Origin: Arsenophonus sp052174475
GTDB lineage: Bacteria > Pseudomonadota > Gammaproteobacteria > Enterobacterales > Enterobacteriaceae
Direction: 5' to 3'
DNA length: 64,000 bases
Assembly (NCBI GenBank): GCA_052174475.1
Contig: JBQMRO010000016.1
Location: forward strand, 47,359-111,358
Shown: one piece after another, positions 21,131 through 30,418 of the stretch
How the letters are laid out: every line of letters starts with the position of its first letter
Position numbering within the stretch: the first letter of the stretch is position 1
The notes under the pieces: model-generated
Told to the model about the DNA's origin: nothing
What the model saw: only the letters and a program-made list of their open reading frames with translations
The model's database searches: none
Position numbers and translations under genes: made by a program

Positions 21131-24100
21131 ATGCTACAAATTTATTATTCTAATCAATTAGATATTCATAAAGAATTTATTTCTAGTTTAATCAAAAATC
21201 ATCCCTTGACCCATGCTTTTGCACAAGAAATTATTTTAGTTCAAAGCCCAGGTATGTCGAAATGGCTACAAATAAATCTTGCGCAAAGCATTGAAGTTGC
21301 TGCTAATATTTCTTTTCCACTACCAGCAACTTTTATTTGGGACATGTTTACTCGGGTTTTACCTGATATTCCCCAAGAGAGTGCTTTTACCAAAACAGCA
21401 ATGACTTGGAAATTAATGACAATTTTGCCTTCCCTGCTACACAAACCTAAATTTAAACTTTTTAATCGATATCTCAATGAAGATCTAGATAAACGTAAAT
21501 TACATCAGTTATCAGCTCGTATTGCAGATCTATTTGAGAAATATTTAATTTACCGTCCGCAATGGTTAGAAGTTTGGCGCAAAAAACAATTAATTGAAGG
21601 GATAAGTGATAATCAGCAATGGCAAAAATGTCTTTGGTTAGCGTTGATAGAGTATACGGAAAAAATTAATCAACCTAAATGGCATTTAGCAAATCTCTAT
21701 CAGAAATTTATACAAAGATTGCAACTTAATCTGCCTTTACATATTAAATTACCAAAGCGTATATTTATTTGTGGTATTTCTGCATTACCTCCGGTTTATT
21801 TACAGATATTAAATGCTCTTGGGCGGCATATAGATATTCATTTAATGATTACTAATCCATGTCGTTATTATTGGGGGAACGTTCAAAGCTACGCTTCTTT
21901 AATAAGACTTGAACAGCGTAAATTAAAAATTTATCAAGATCAACATGAAATTGCGCGTTTCAAGAAAGAAAGTTCACCTAACACATTATTTAATCAACAA
22001 TGTGAACAATTTTTAGCTAATCCATTATTAGCTTCTTGGGGTAAATTAGGTCGTGATAACCTCTATTTTTTATCTCAGCTGAAGCAATCTAATGAAATTA
22101 CTGCTTTTGTAGATTTACCACGCGATTGTTTATTACACCAAGTTCAGCAAGATATTCTAGATTTAGAAGACCATGCTCAGCTTGGTTTAACCGAAGATAG
22201 TTATAATAATAGTTTTTTAAAAAGGAAGTTAAGCAAACAAGATAAATCCTTAACATTTCATTCTTGTCATAGTATACAACGTGAAGTCGAAGTATTACAA
22301 GATTATTTATTGCGTCTATTTGAAGAAGATCAAAATCTAAGACCAAAAGATATAGTTGTAATGGTAGCTGATATAGATAATTATGCACCTTATATACAAG
22401 CGGTATTTAGTCATATGTCGCCTGAACGTCGGCTGCCTTTTTCTATTTCAGATCGACAAGCCAAGCAAGTTCATCCTATTTTACGGGCTTTTATTTCGTT
22501 ACTTGATTTACCACAAAGTCGCTTCACTACAGAGCAAGTATTAGCTTTATTAGAAGTGCCTAGCTTAGCTCGCCGATTTTCTATCTATGAAAATGAATTA
22601 CTTTTATTACGTCGATGGATTAATGAATCAGGTATACGTTGGGGGCTTGATGATGAAAATCTTTCTACGCTAGAGTTACCAGCAACAGGACAAAATACCT
22701 GGGCTTTTGGTTTGAATAGAATGCTGCTTGGTTATGTAATGAATAGTCAAGTAGGAATATGGAATAACATTTTACCTTATGATGAATGTACAGGGTTATA
22801 TGCTAAATTAGCCGGGAAACTTGCTGCATTTATTGATTTATTGGCTAGTTGGAGAAATAAATTTAAACAGGAACGAAAATTGTTAGAATGGTTACCATTA
22901 TGTCAATGTCTTTTAGATGTTTTTTTTAAAACTGATGAAAAAAATCAAGCAATATTCGCATTTATACTCCAGCAATGGCAAAAAATCATTGATACTGGAG
23001 TAGTAGAAAAATATGATGAGTTAGTTCCTATATCGCTTATTCGTGATAAGTTAGCAACATATTTTAATGATGAAAAAATTAGTCAACGTTTTCTTACTGG
23101 TGAAATTAATTTTTGTATTCTAATGCCTATGCGCTCTATTCCTTTTAAGGTTGTGTGTTTATTAGGTATGAACGATCGAATATATCCATGCTCAATACCT
23201 CCATTGTGGTTTGATTTAATGGTTGAGCAGCCGCAACTTGGTGATAGAAAGCGTCGAGATGATGATCGTTATCTATTTTTAGAAGCTTTAAATTCTGCTT
23301 CTCAACTATTTTATCTTAGTTATATTGGGTATTCTATGCATGATAATCAACCAAATAATCCCTCGGTTTTAATAAATGAATTAGTTGATTATATTAGCCA
23401 AAGTTTTTGTTTAGAGGGTGATGAACATCTAAATATTGATCTTAGTGCTAATAGAGTAAAAGAACATTTAGTTACTAAACACACGCGAGTCCCTTTTGCG
23501 AGAGAGAATTATTTGCCTAATAGTCTTCATCAAAGTTATGCTAATGAATGGCTATTGGCAGCCAAAAAACAAGGTATTCTACAGCCTAAGTTCTGCACAC
23601 CGTTAACCCCAATAATTGAGCCTGAGAATAAAATATTATTAGAGCAGTTACTCTATTTTTATAGACATCCAATCCGTGCTTTTTTTCAAAAAAGGTTAAA
23701 AGTTCATTTTCTTGATGAAAAAATACAATTACCTGAAAATGAGCCTTTTGTTGTAAATAATTTACAACGATATAAATTTAATGAACGCTTACTTAAGGTT
23801 ATGATTTATGAAGAGTCACTAGAGGAGCTATTAACCACTTTACGGGCAACGGGTGGATTACCAGCAAAACATTTTGGCCAAATTTATTTTGAAAAACAGA
23901 TCCAAGATCTGAAGCCATTAGCTGATAAAATCAAGATAAATTGCCATGAATATTTTAACAAACTATTTGTTGAACACTTCAAGAATGTTCGTTTGTCTGG
24001 AGAATTACAAAATATTCAGAAAAACGGCATCATTCGTTATCGTCCTGCAAATTTAACGATTAGTGATGGTCTATCACTATGGATAGAACATTTAATTTTT

Positions 24101-24523
24101 TGTTTAACTGTTAAATCTGGTGAAAGTTATTATTGGGGAAGAAATAACAGTGAATGGTCTTTTAAGCCTGTGGCTAAATATCAAGCAAAAGTATATTTAC
24201 AACAACTTCTTGATGGTTATCAAGAGGGAATGAATTCACCATTACCACTTTTTAATAAAAGTGGTTGGAATTGGTTAATGTCATGTTACAATAAAAAAAC
24301 TAATCAATTTGATTTTGAATCTGAAGCTATTTCAAAAAAAGCAAAAATGCAACTTATTCAATCTTTACAAGGTACATATAACCAGCCTGGTGAGATAGAA
24401 GATAAATATATCAGTCGAGCTTTCAATAAAATTGATAGCAATTTACTTGAAACGATACAAAAAAAAACACGTACTTATTTATTAGCAATGGCAATTTTTA
24501 GAAAAGATATAAAGAGGATGTAA
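21131..24523 (+). CDS. recC: RecBCD enzyme subunit RecC
   Basis: Chi-recognising subunit of the RecBCD helicase-nuclease, which processes double-strand ends for RecA-dependent repair; cytosolic. It is 1130 residues (E. coli 1122) and open throughout. Conserved stretches in order: LVQSPGMSKWLQINLAQ and ANISFPLPATFIWDMF (N-terminal helicase-like domain), RIFICGISALPPVYLQ, NPLLASWGKLGRD, REVEVLQDYLL, DIVVMVADIDNYAPYIQAVF, LMPMRSIPFKVVCLLGMND, RRDDDRYLFLEAL, then a C-terminal nuclease-like domain. In E. coli recC is followed by ptrA-recB-recD. Here an IS256-type relic and glyA follow, so partner genes must lie elsewhere or be lost. No clear ribosome binding site precedes the ATG. Confidence 0.96.
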   Translation: MLQIYYSNQLDIHKEFISSLIKNHPLTHAFAQEIILVQSPGMSKWLQINLAQSIEVAANISFPLPATFIWDMFTRVLPDIPQESAFTKTAMTWKLMTILPSLLHKPKFKLFNRYLNEDLDKRKLHQLSARIADLFEKYLIYRPQWLEVWRKKQLIEGISDNQQWQKCLWLALIEYTEKINQPKWHLANLYQKFIQRLQLNLPLHIKLPKRIFICGISALPPVYLQILNALGRHIDIHLMITNPCRYYWGNVQSYASLIRLEQRKLKIYQDQHEIARFKKESSPNTLFNQQCEQFLANPLLASWGKLGRDNLYFLSQLKQSNEITAFVDLPRDCLLHQVQQDILDLEDHAQLGLTEDSYNNSFLKRKLSKQDKSLTFHSCHSIQREVEVLQDYLLRLFEEDQNLRPKDIVVMVADIDNYAPYIQAVFSHMSPERRLPFSISDRQAKQVHPILRAFISLLDLPQSRFTTEQVLALLEVPSLARRFSIYENELLLLRRWINESGIRWGLDDENLSTLELPATGQNTWAFGLNRMLLGYVMNSQVGIWNNILPYDECTGLYAKLAGKLAAFIDLLASWRNKFKQERKLLEWLPLCQCLLDVFFKTDEKNQAIFAFILQQWQKIIDTGVVEKYDELVPISLIRDKLATYFNDEKISQRFLTGEINFCILMPMRSIPFKVVCLLGMNDRIYPCSIPPLWFDLMVEQPQLGDRKRRDDDRYLFLEALNSASQLFYLSYIGYSMHDNQPNNPSVLINELVDYISQSFCLEGDEHLNIDLSANRVKEHLVTKHTRVPFARENYLPNSLHQSYANEWLLAAKKQGILQPKFCTPLTPIIEPENKILLEQLLYFYRHPIRAFFQKRLKVHFLDEKIQLPENEPFVVNNLQRYKFNERLLKVMIYEESLEELLTTLRATGGLPAKHFGQIYFEKQIQDLKPLADKIKINCHEYFNKLFVEHFKNVRLSGELQNIQKNGIIRYRPANLTISDGLSLWIEHLIFCLTVKSGESYYWGRNNSEWSFKPVAKYQAKVYLQQLLDGYQEGMNSPLPLFNKSGWNWLMSCYNKKTNQFDFESEAISKKAKMQLIQSLQGTYNQPGEIEDKYISRAFNKIDSNLLETIQKKTRTYLLAMAIFRKDIKRM

Positions 24524-24543
24524 TAAGATGTTTTAAATGATAA

Positions 24544-25966
24544 GTAGTTATTAGCAAATCTAGTATATGACGGGTCAGGCTAAAAGTTAGCCTATGATGC
24601 TTTGTAGATCATTACTCATGCTTAAATTTGACGTTGTTTACTACCAAAGTTAGTAGATCAAATTCCCTTAGTCGGCTTTAGATTTTCTAAATATACGGGA
24701 GTAACTTAGATGCAATTGAAAAAGATATTTTTATCAAAGCGCAGCTCCCTACGCATCAAATTCGTAGGGTCATTATCACAAAATCCGACTTACAATTGGA
24801 TTCGTCACTCTTATTGATATCTATTTGGCTCAGAGGAAATCAAAGAATGCAGGCGCTCTTCTCGATCTTTCCCAGCTTCTTCATCACTTTAAGGATGCTT
24901 ATGCTGAAAACTTTACCAATAAAAATATCAAAGAATTTATTAGTGACATCAGAGATCTCTGTTAGCCAGCTCTCTTCCTATCAAATTTATAGTCTTAATT
25001 TTGGTTGCATACTTTGGAAAGTAAATTATCAATAGATTAGCTGTTTTATGTACCACCAAACGGCATTTGTGCTGCGTGCCGGAATATCTTTGCTATTGCA
25101 TTCCAAAAACTAAGGTACCGCCCTCATGCAAGTCTAGGAAATAGGTTAAGTTCAATCCGTTTATAAGCTATTGATAAGTTTAGCCAAGCTTCTGACCCCC
25201 CCCCTTCCCCCAGATAACCATCTTCGATTGCAACTATCTCCTTACGTCCCATAAACAGTAAGCCCCTTTTAACTAGTAGGTAAAATTAGGCTACCTTCTC
25301 TAAGAAGGGGCTAATATGTCATCGGCTTAGAAGTAAACGTTAGTGGTATCGCTTAAATCACACAGCTGACATTGCCTGTACTTTTTAAGACATTGCTATT
25401 TCAGTCCGTTAATGGTATTGATAGAGAGTATGTGCTTTTCATTGAGAAAAGTCCAGATATTCATGAAAATCAGTGGTGGAGAGATACCCTCTAATGGGGT
25501 GTAGGAGAGATACCCAAAGCCAAGGTAAAAACTCTTTAACGTTTTAATACTTCAGATAAGGCGGTAGGAAGAAGCTTATTGAGGTATATTCTGTTGTCGC
25601 TACGATTCCTTAATTTTAGGCACTTTAATCTCAACATAGCCAATAACAGTTTATATGATTCATTACGGCAGATAACCGTTATGGATTACGACATTCAGTC
25701 CGTTAAACAACGTAGCGTTAAATATGTTTGCGCAACATGCTTTAGAGCTCGTCTTCAACAACGCTATCTATCAACTGTCTAGAACTTACCATTACAGATG
25801 AGTTTATGCAAGGGATCAGGATAAATATCTAGTTTCGCTGATATCTATAGGATAGACTTTTCATAGAATATTATCTCTTTGTTATTGAAATCATCCACAA
25901 AATCAATTTATATGATATAGAGGCTAGAATCTACAAAACTCCACACACCAGAAATAAGCATAACTC
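24544..25966 (-). mobile_element. Degenerate IS256-type element, copy 4
   Basis: Full-length minus-strand relic directly behind recC. The complement near 25215-25250 reads GRKEIVAIEDG, the mutator-type KELVAVEDG segment. Ends: GTAGTTATTAGCAAATCTAG at 24544 and AGCATAACT at 25958-25966. A run of nine C at 25196-25204 followed by TT and five C sits inside the former gene. Confidence 0.75.
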
Positions 25967-26075
25967 TATGGCAATTTTTATTTGGGGATATTTCAGTGAA
26001 TTAAAAAGAGTTTACACTATGAGGTATTTATTTAGTTGCATAAAGATTTAATATGTCGTTAATCAGGAGAAGTAA

Positions 26076-27329
26076 ATGTTAAAGCATGAAATGAATATTG
26101 CAGATTATGATCAAGAACTATGGCAGGCAATGAAAAATGAAATTAAACGTCAAGAAGAACATATTGAGTTAATTGCTTCAGAAAATTATACCAGCCCAAG
26201 AGTTATGCAGGCTCAAGGTTCCCAACTTACGAATAAATACGCCGAAGGCTATCCTGGTAAACGTTATTATGGTGGTTGTGAATATGTTGATATTATTGAG
26301 CAACTCGCTATAGATCGCGCAAAAACTTTATTTGATGCAGATTTCGCTAATGTTCAGCCACACTCAGGTTCACAAGCTAACACTGCTGTTTATATGGCTT
26401 TATTACAACCAGGTGATACGGTATTAGGTATGAATTTGGCACATGGTGGACATTTAACCCATGGATCACGCGTCAATTTTTCTGGCAAACTTTATAATAT
26501 CATTCCTTATGGAATCGATGAAAATGGTAAGATTGATTACAACGATATAGCTATTAAGGCACAAAAGCATAAACCTAAAATGATTGTTGGTGGTTTTTCG
26601 GCTTATTCAGGTGTGATAGACTGGGCTAAAATGCGTCAAATTGCAGATAGTATAGCTGCTTATTTATTTGTTGATATGGCGCATGTTGCTGGCTTGATTG
26701 CCGCTGCTCTTTATCCTAATCCCCTTCCCCATGCGCATGTTGTAACAACGACTACTCATAAAACTTTAGCCGGACCTCGTGGTGGTTTAATTTTAGCTAA
26801 AGGCGGTGATGAAGCGTTTTATAAAAAACTAAATTCTGCCGTATTCCCATGCACTCAGGGTGGTCCGTTAATTCATGTTATTGCTGGTAAAGCGGTTGCG
26901 CTAAAAGAAGCAATGGAGCTTGAGTTTAAAACTTATCAACTGCAAATTATTAAAAATGCAAAAATGATGGTTGAAATCTTCATTAAGCGTGGTTATAAAA
27001 TTGTTTCTGGTAGTACAGAAAACCATTTATTTTTATTAGATTTACTGGATAAAGGGATCACTGGTAAGGAGGCAGACGCTGCTCTTGGTCATGCTAATAT
27101 TACCGTCAATAAAAATTGTGTACCAAATGATCCTCAGAGTTCATTTATTACTTCAGGTATTCGTATTGGTTCACCTGCTATTACTCGTCGTGGTTTTAAA
27201 GAAAAAGAATCAGCTGAATTGGCCAATTGGATATGTGATATTTTAGAGAAAATTGATGATAAAATCGTGATCCAGAATGTGAGACAAAAAGTCTTGTCGA
27301 TTTGCCAGAATTTTCCTATTTATGTTTAA
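26076..27329 (+). CDS. glyA: Serine hydroxymethyltransferase GlyA
   Basis: PLP enzyme interconverting serine and glycine with tetrahydrofolate, the main source of one-carbon units; cytosolic. It is 417 residues, the same as E. coli. Visible: IELIASENYTSPRVMQAQGS, YAEGYPGKRYYGGCEYVD, HSGSQAN, LAHGGHLTHGS, DMAHVAGLIAA and the PLP-lysine motif VTTTTHKTLAGPRGG (Lys about 229). The following conserved loop, normally FPG.QGGP, reads FPCTQGGP: residue 259 is Cys (codon TGC at 26850-26852). AGGAGA lies six bases before the ATG. It stands alone; the following gene, hcaT, is dead. Function is very likely retained; the effect of Cys259 is unknown. Confidence 0.97.
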   Translation: MLKHEMNIADYDQELWQAMKNEIKRQEEHIELIASENYTSPRVMQAQGSQLTNKYAEGYPGKRYYGGCEYVDIIEQLAIDRAKTLFDADFANVQPHSGSQANTAVYMALLQPGDTVLGMNLAHGGHLTHGSRVNFSGKLYNIIPYGIDENGKIDYNDIAIKAQKHKPKMIVGGFSAYSGVIDWAKMRQIADSIAAYLFVDMAHVAGLIAAALYPNPLPHAHVVTTTTHKTLAGPRGGLILAKGGDEAFYKKLNSAVFPCTQGGPLIHVIAGKAVALKEAMELEFKTYQLQIIKNAKMMVEIFIKRGYKIVSGSTENHLFLLDLLDKGITGKEADAALGHANITVNKNCVPNDPQSSFITSGIRIGSPAITRRGFKEKESAELANWICDILEKIDDKIVIQNVRQKVLSICQNFPIYV

Positions 27330-27344
27330 ATAAGTTAAAATTTA

Positions 27345-28397
27345 ATGTTTATTCCATAAACCACATTGGCTGATGTTAGCTTGTTTTACTTATTTTTTAT
27401 TTATGGCATTTTTTGCTTTTATCGCAATTTTACTAAGTTCTAAAGAACTTGAGCTCAATATAATTAGTGTCCTATTAGACTCGAGATTTACTGCTCATTT
27501 TATTGGTTCTTTTATGAACGTACCGATACTGAAAGAAGTCAATTACCTCATTATCACTTTACGTTTATTTTCTGGTTTAACGCTGATTATTTCTATTGTA
27601 TTTATCGTAAGTTTCTATTGATTAGAATTATTATTTTAACATGTTAGCTTTCAATCTATTTTTGTTGTTAATATCTTTAACTGGATGCGTTAGCCACAGA
27701 TTAGTAAAAAACAGTTAATATTGATTATAGCAAATTTAGGTTTTAGGTTTGATTGCATTTATTATTATCGCTTCTCAGATCGGTTATTTAGCAAATAAAA
27801 AGGGGACATAAAATAATTATTTATGTATTACTTGTCAATATAATTATTATATTGTTGATAATGTCATTAGAGCACACTGTTATACTTAAAAGGCATTCAT
27901 CATAAGATCAGTAATACAACTGTATCACTGAAACAATTATTGGCCTGTTATATGGTCTTTAAATATTGTTGCTGAAGTGATTATATTTATATTTATATTT
28001 ATATTTATATTTAGTCGTCTTCTTTTTCGTTATTAGTAGATATAAGTGGATTATGATTGTTATCATCCAATTGTGTAATCATTCGTTGGGATTAATGACC
28101 AGTTTATCGCTTTACAGATACTGATAGTTAACCAACTTTTAGATAGTAGTACTTTTACTATTTATTATCTTTCAGATAATGCGTTTTATTAGTGCACACA
28201 GTAGCAGCAAAGATGAAATTATTCCGCTACAAACATTTTATTCGCTATTATGGCTAGAGAATGATTTAGTGGTAGTAACAATCGTAGTGTGTTTTGTATA
28301 TGAACTTTACCTTTTTAGCAAAATTGAGTATTTGATTAATGATATTAATTACTATTCCAGAAATATTTTTCGAATGAGTGGAAAGCTTTATTATTAA
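27345..28397 (+). pseudogene. hcaT: hcaT-like MFS transporter pseudogene
   Basis: Remnant of the HcaT-type (PPP-family) major facilitator transporter. In shifting frames it reads CFTYFLFMAFFAFIAI, then ISVLLDSRFTAHFIGSF, then LIITLRLFSGLTLIIS. These match E. coli HcaT near its N-terminus (YFTYFFSYGIFLPFW, LLLGAGLVARFLGS, LISALRVLALLTLL). The end reads MRFISAHSSSKDEIIPLQ, matching MRYIAARQGSEVIRLQ. The middle is largely destroyed and contains a hexanucleotide repeat. Its position, convergent with suhB, is the same as in E. coli, where csiE and yfhR intervene; both are gone here. Confidence 0.8.
27982..28013. repeat. Hexanucleotide microsatellite (TATATT)5
   Basis: Five perfect TATATT units inside the hcaT pseudogene, where expansion would have no coding cost. 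Confidence 0.9.
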
Positions 28398-28742
28398 GTC
28401 GATGTAATAACCCAGCTTTTTAAGCTAAAGTTGTTTATTTAAAATAAATAATAGATAAATAGCAACAAGCTATAACTATGCGAAAAAAATTTTTTCTTAA
28501 AATTAAGAAAACTAACCAATCGTTATCTCCCTTATATTATCTTATAATAATAAGAGTTTTAATATCTCATTAAGAGATAAGGATCGATAAATAAGAAAAA
28601 ATATTTAGCTGGTTGTTTACCCAATAAAGCTAGAGTGAATCACTAATATTTTTCAGCTACCACAAATTAGTAATAACAAAGTAAGCATTAAAACATTATT
28701 AACTAAATATAACTATTGGATATTACCATTTAATCATATTTA
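28398..28742. other. Spacer between hcaT remnant and suhB
   Basis: These 345 AT-rich bases hold no open frame. In E. coli csiE and yfhR lie here, but no trace of either is recognisable. Confidence 0.6.
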
Positions 28743-29546
28743 TTAGCATTTTAATGCTTCGCTTAACTCAGTCTTTATTTCTGGCACCATTTTTTTTACT
28801 ATCCGTGGACTACCAGCCAGAAGATTGCCAGATATTAGATAATTATGTCCACCAACGAAGTCAGTTATAATTCCGCCGGCTTCACGAACTAATAATTCTC
28901 CAGCCATAAAATCCCATGGTTTTAAGCCTATCTCAAAAAATCCATCGACGCGACTAGCTGCAACATAAGCTAAATCTAAAGCTGCTGAACCAGTACGGCG
29001 AAAATCAGCACATTTTTTAAATAATTTAGTGATAATATTAATATATGCAGCTGAATGTTGTTTCACTTTGAAAGGAAAACCGGTGGCAATAATTGCCCCT
29101 TCTAATTCATTATTATTTTTAATACGAAGCCGGTAACCATTTAATTGTGCACCTTGCCCACGTACTGAAGTAAATAGCTCATTAAGCATAGGATTATAAA
29201 TAGCGGCGATTTCTGTACGGTCTTTAATCCGTACTGCGATGGAAACAGCAAAATGAGGTAAGCGTTTAGTAAAATTACTTGTTCCATCTAAGGGATCAAT
29301 AACCCACTGAATATCTTGATTTTTAGCAACTATTTTACCACTCTCTTCCGTGATAATATTATGATCAGGATAAGATTTATGAATGGTTTTAATAATGATT
29401 TGTTCTGCTTTTTTATCAATATTGGTCATGAAATCATTTTGACCTTTTGCTATTATTTCAATGGAGTTAGGTTTTTCATAACTTTTAGCAATAAAGTTAC
29501 CTGCTTGTCTAGCTGCTCGTATAGCAATAGTTAATATTGGATGCAT
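28743..29546 (-). CDS. suhB: Inositol monophosphatase / Nus factor SuhB
   Basis: Inositol-1-monophosphatase family protein. In E. coli SuhB also acts in the Nus antitermination complex needed for rRNA synthesis, which may explain retention. It is 267 residues, the same as E. coli. Metal and substrate motifs are present: TEESG (about 66-70), DPLDGTSNF (about 84-92), ATGFPFK, RRTGSAALDLAYVA and KPWDFMAGELLVREAGG. The start MHPILTIAIRAARQAGN aligns with E. coli. Divergent from the trmJ pseudogene, as in E. coli. Confidence 0.96.
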   Translation of the reverse strand: MHPILTIAIRAARQAGNFIAKSYEKPNSIEIIAKGQNDFMTNIDKKAEQIIIKTIHKSYPDHNIITEESGKIVAKNQDIQWVIDPLDGTSNFTKRLPHFAVSIAVRIKDRTEIAAIYNPMLNELFTSVRGQGAQLNGYRLRIKNNNELEGAIIATGFPFKVKQHSAAYINIITKLFKKCADFRRTGSAALDLAYVAASRVDGFFEIGLKPWDFMAGELLVREAGGIITDFVGGHNYLISGNLLAGSPRIVKKMVPEIKTELSEALKC

Positions 29547-29671
29547 AGATTATTTCCACTGGAATGTTAAAGAATAAGAATTAAGCTAATTCAATATTAT
29601 AATAGATAATCGTCAACATGACGATGATTGTAGTAAAATACTATGATAACTAACACCAAATAAAGATAATT

Positions 29672-30398
29672 ATGCTAGAAAATATTCACACATTATTTTG
29701 GTTAAAACTTCGCATACCGGAAGTATAAGCTTAACTGTTAGTGTGATAAAACGATGAGACTAACTAATTTATATTTAGTTAATTCACTCATATTGCCGGA
29801 TTCGCAGCTGTTGCATTATCTACTGGCTACAGTAATATTATTGATTAAACTACTATTATAGAAACAATAGATCAAATTCTGCTTGAGGCAGTCTAGTAAT
29901 TAGAACGAGTGCACGCTCGTACGTTATCATGGTTATAGATAACGCCTAAAAAATGTAGCGAAAATCATCAGTCGGACAATAAATTCTCCGGTGTCTATCA
30001 TTTTTTATCTGCGAATATGTTGATCTAACAAATGAAGAATTACAGAAATATCAATATCATCTTCATATTCCAATCAATCCTAAATATAGCTCACTTAATT
30101 TAGCAATTACTATTAAATTGATCAGTTATGAATTCGTATAACATACTTAGCAATAAATATAAAATCCTCATTAGATAATAATGATAGGATACAATATCCC
30201 TCAATTGAAGATATTAAACGTTTTTATATTCATCTTAAAATAGCGTTCAATATATCTCGATTTATCAGAAAGCGTCACCCTGGATAAATCATAAATAAAT
30301 TTCGATGTTTATTTACTCGAATACGTCCTGAAATGCAAAAACTACATATTTTACTTGGAATTCTCAGATCAATTAAAAATTGTATAAATAATAGTTGA
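29672..30398 (+). pseudogene. trmJ: trmJ pseudogene (tRNA Cm32/Um32 methyltransferase)
   Basis: Remnant of TrmJ, the SPOUT methyltransferase that 2'-O-methylates position 32 of several tRNAs. It begins MLENIHTLFWLK (E. coli MLQNIRIVLVET). It later reads [20 protein letters not shown] followed by YSSLNLAI (E. coli [28 protein letters not shown]), then FIRKRHPG and CLFTRIRPEMQKLHILLGIL. Frameshifts and stops break it in several places. Its place between suhB and iscR is the enterobacterial order. Confidence 0.9.
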
Positions 30399-30418
30399 GT
30401 AAATTAAGCTATCTTAAC

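Noticed and set aside
27373..27621. Small hydrophobic protein of 82 residues downstream of glyA
   Set aside because: It aligns with the N-terminal helices of HcaT and is followed by more broken HcaT sequence, so it is part of a pseudogene.
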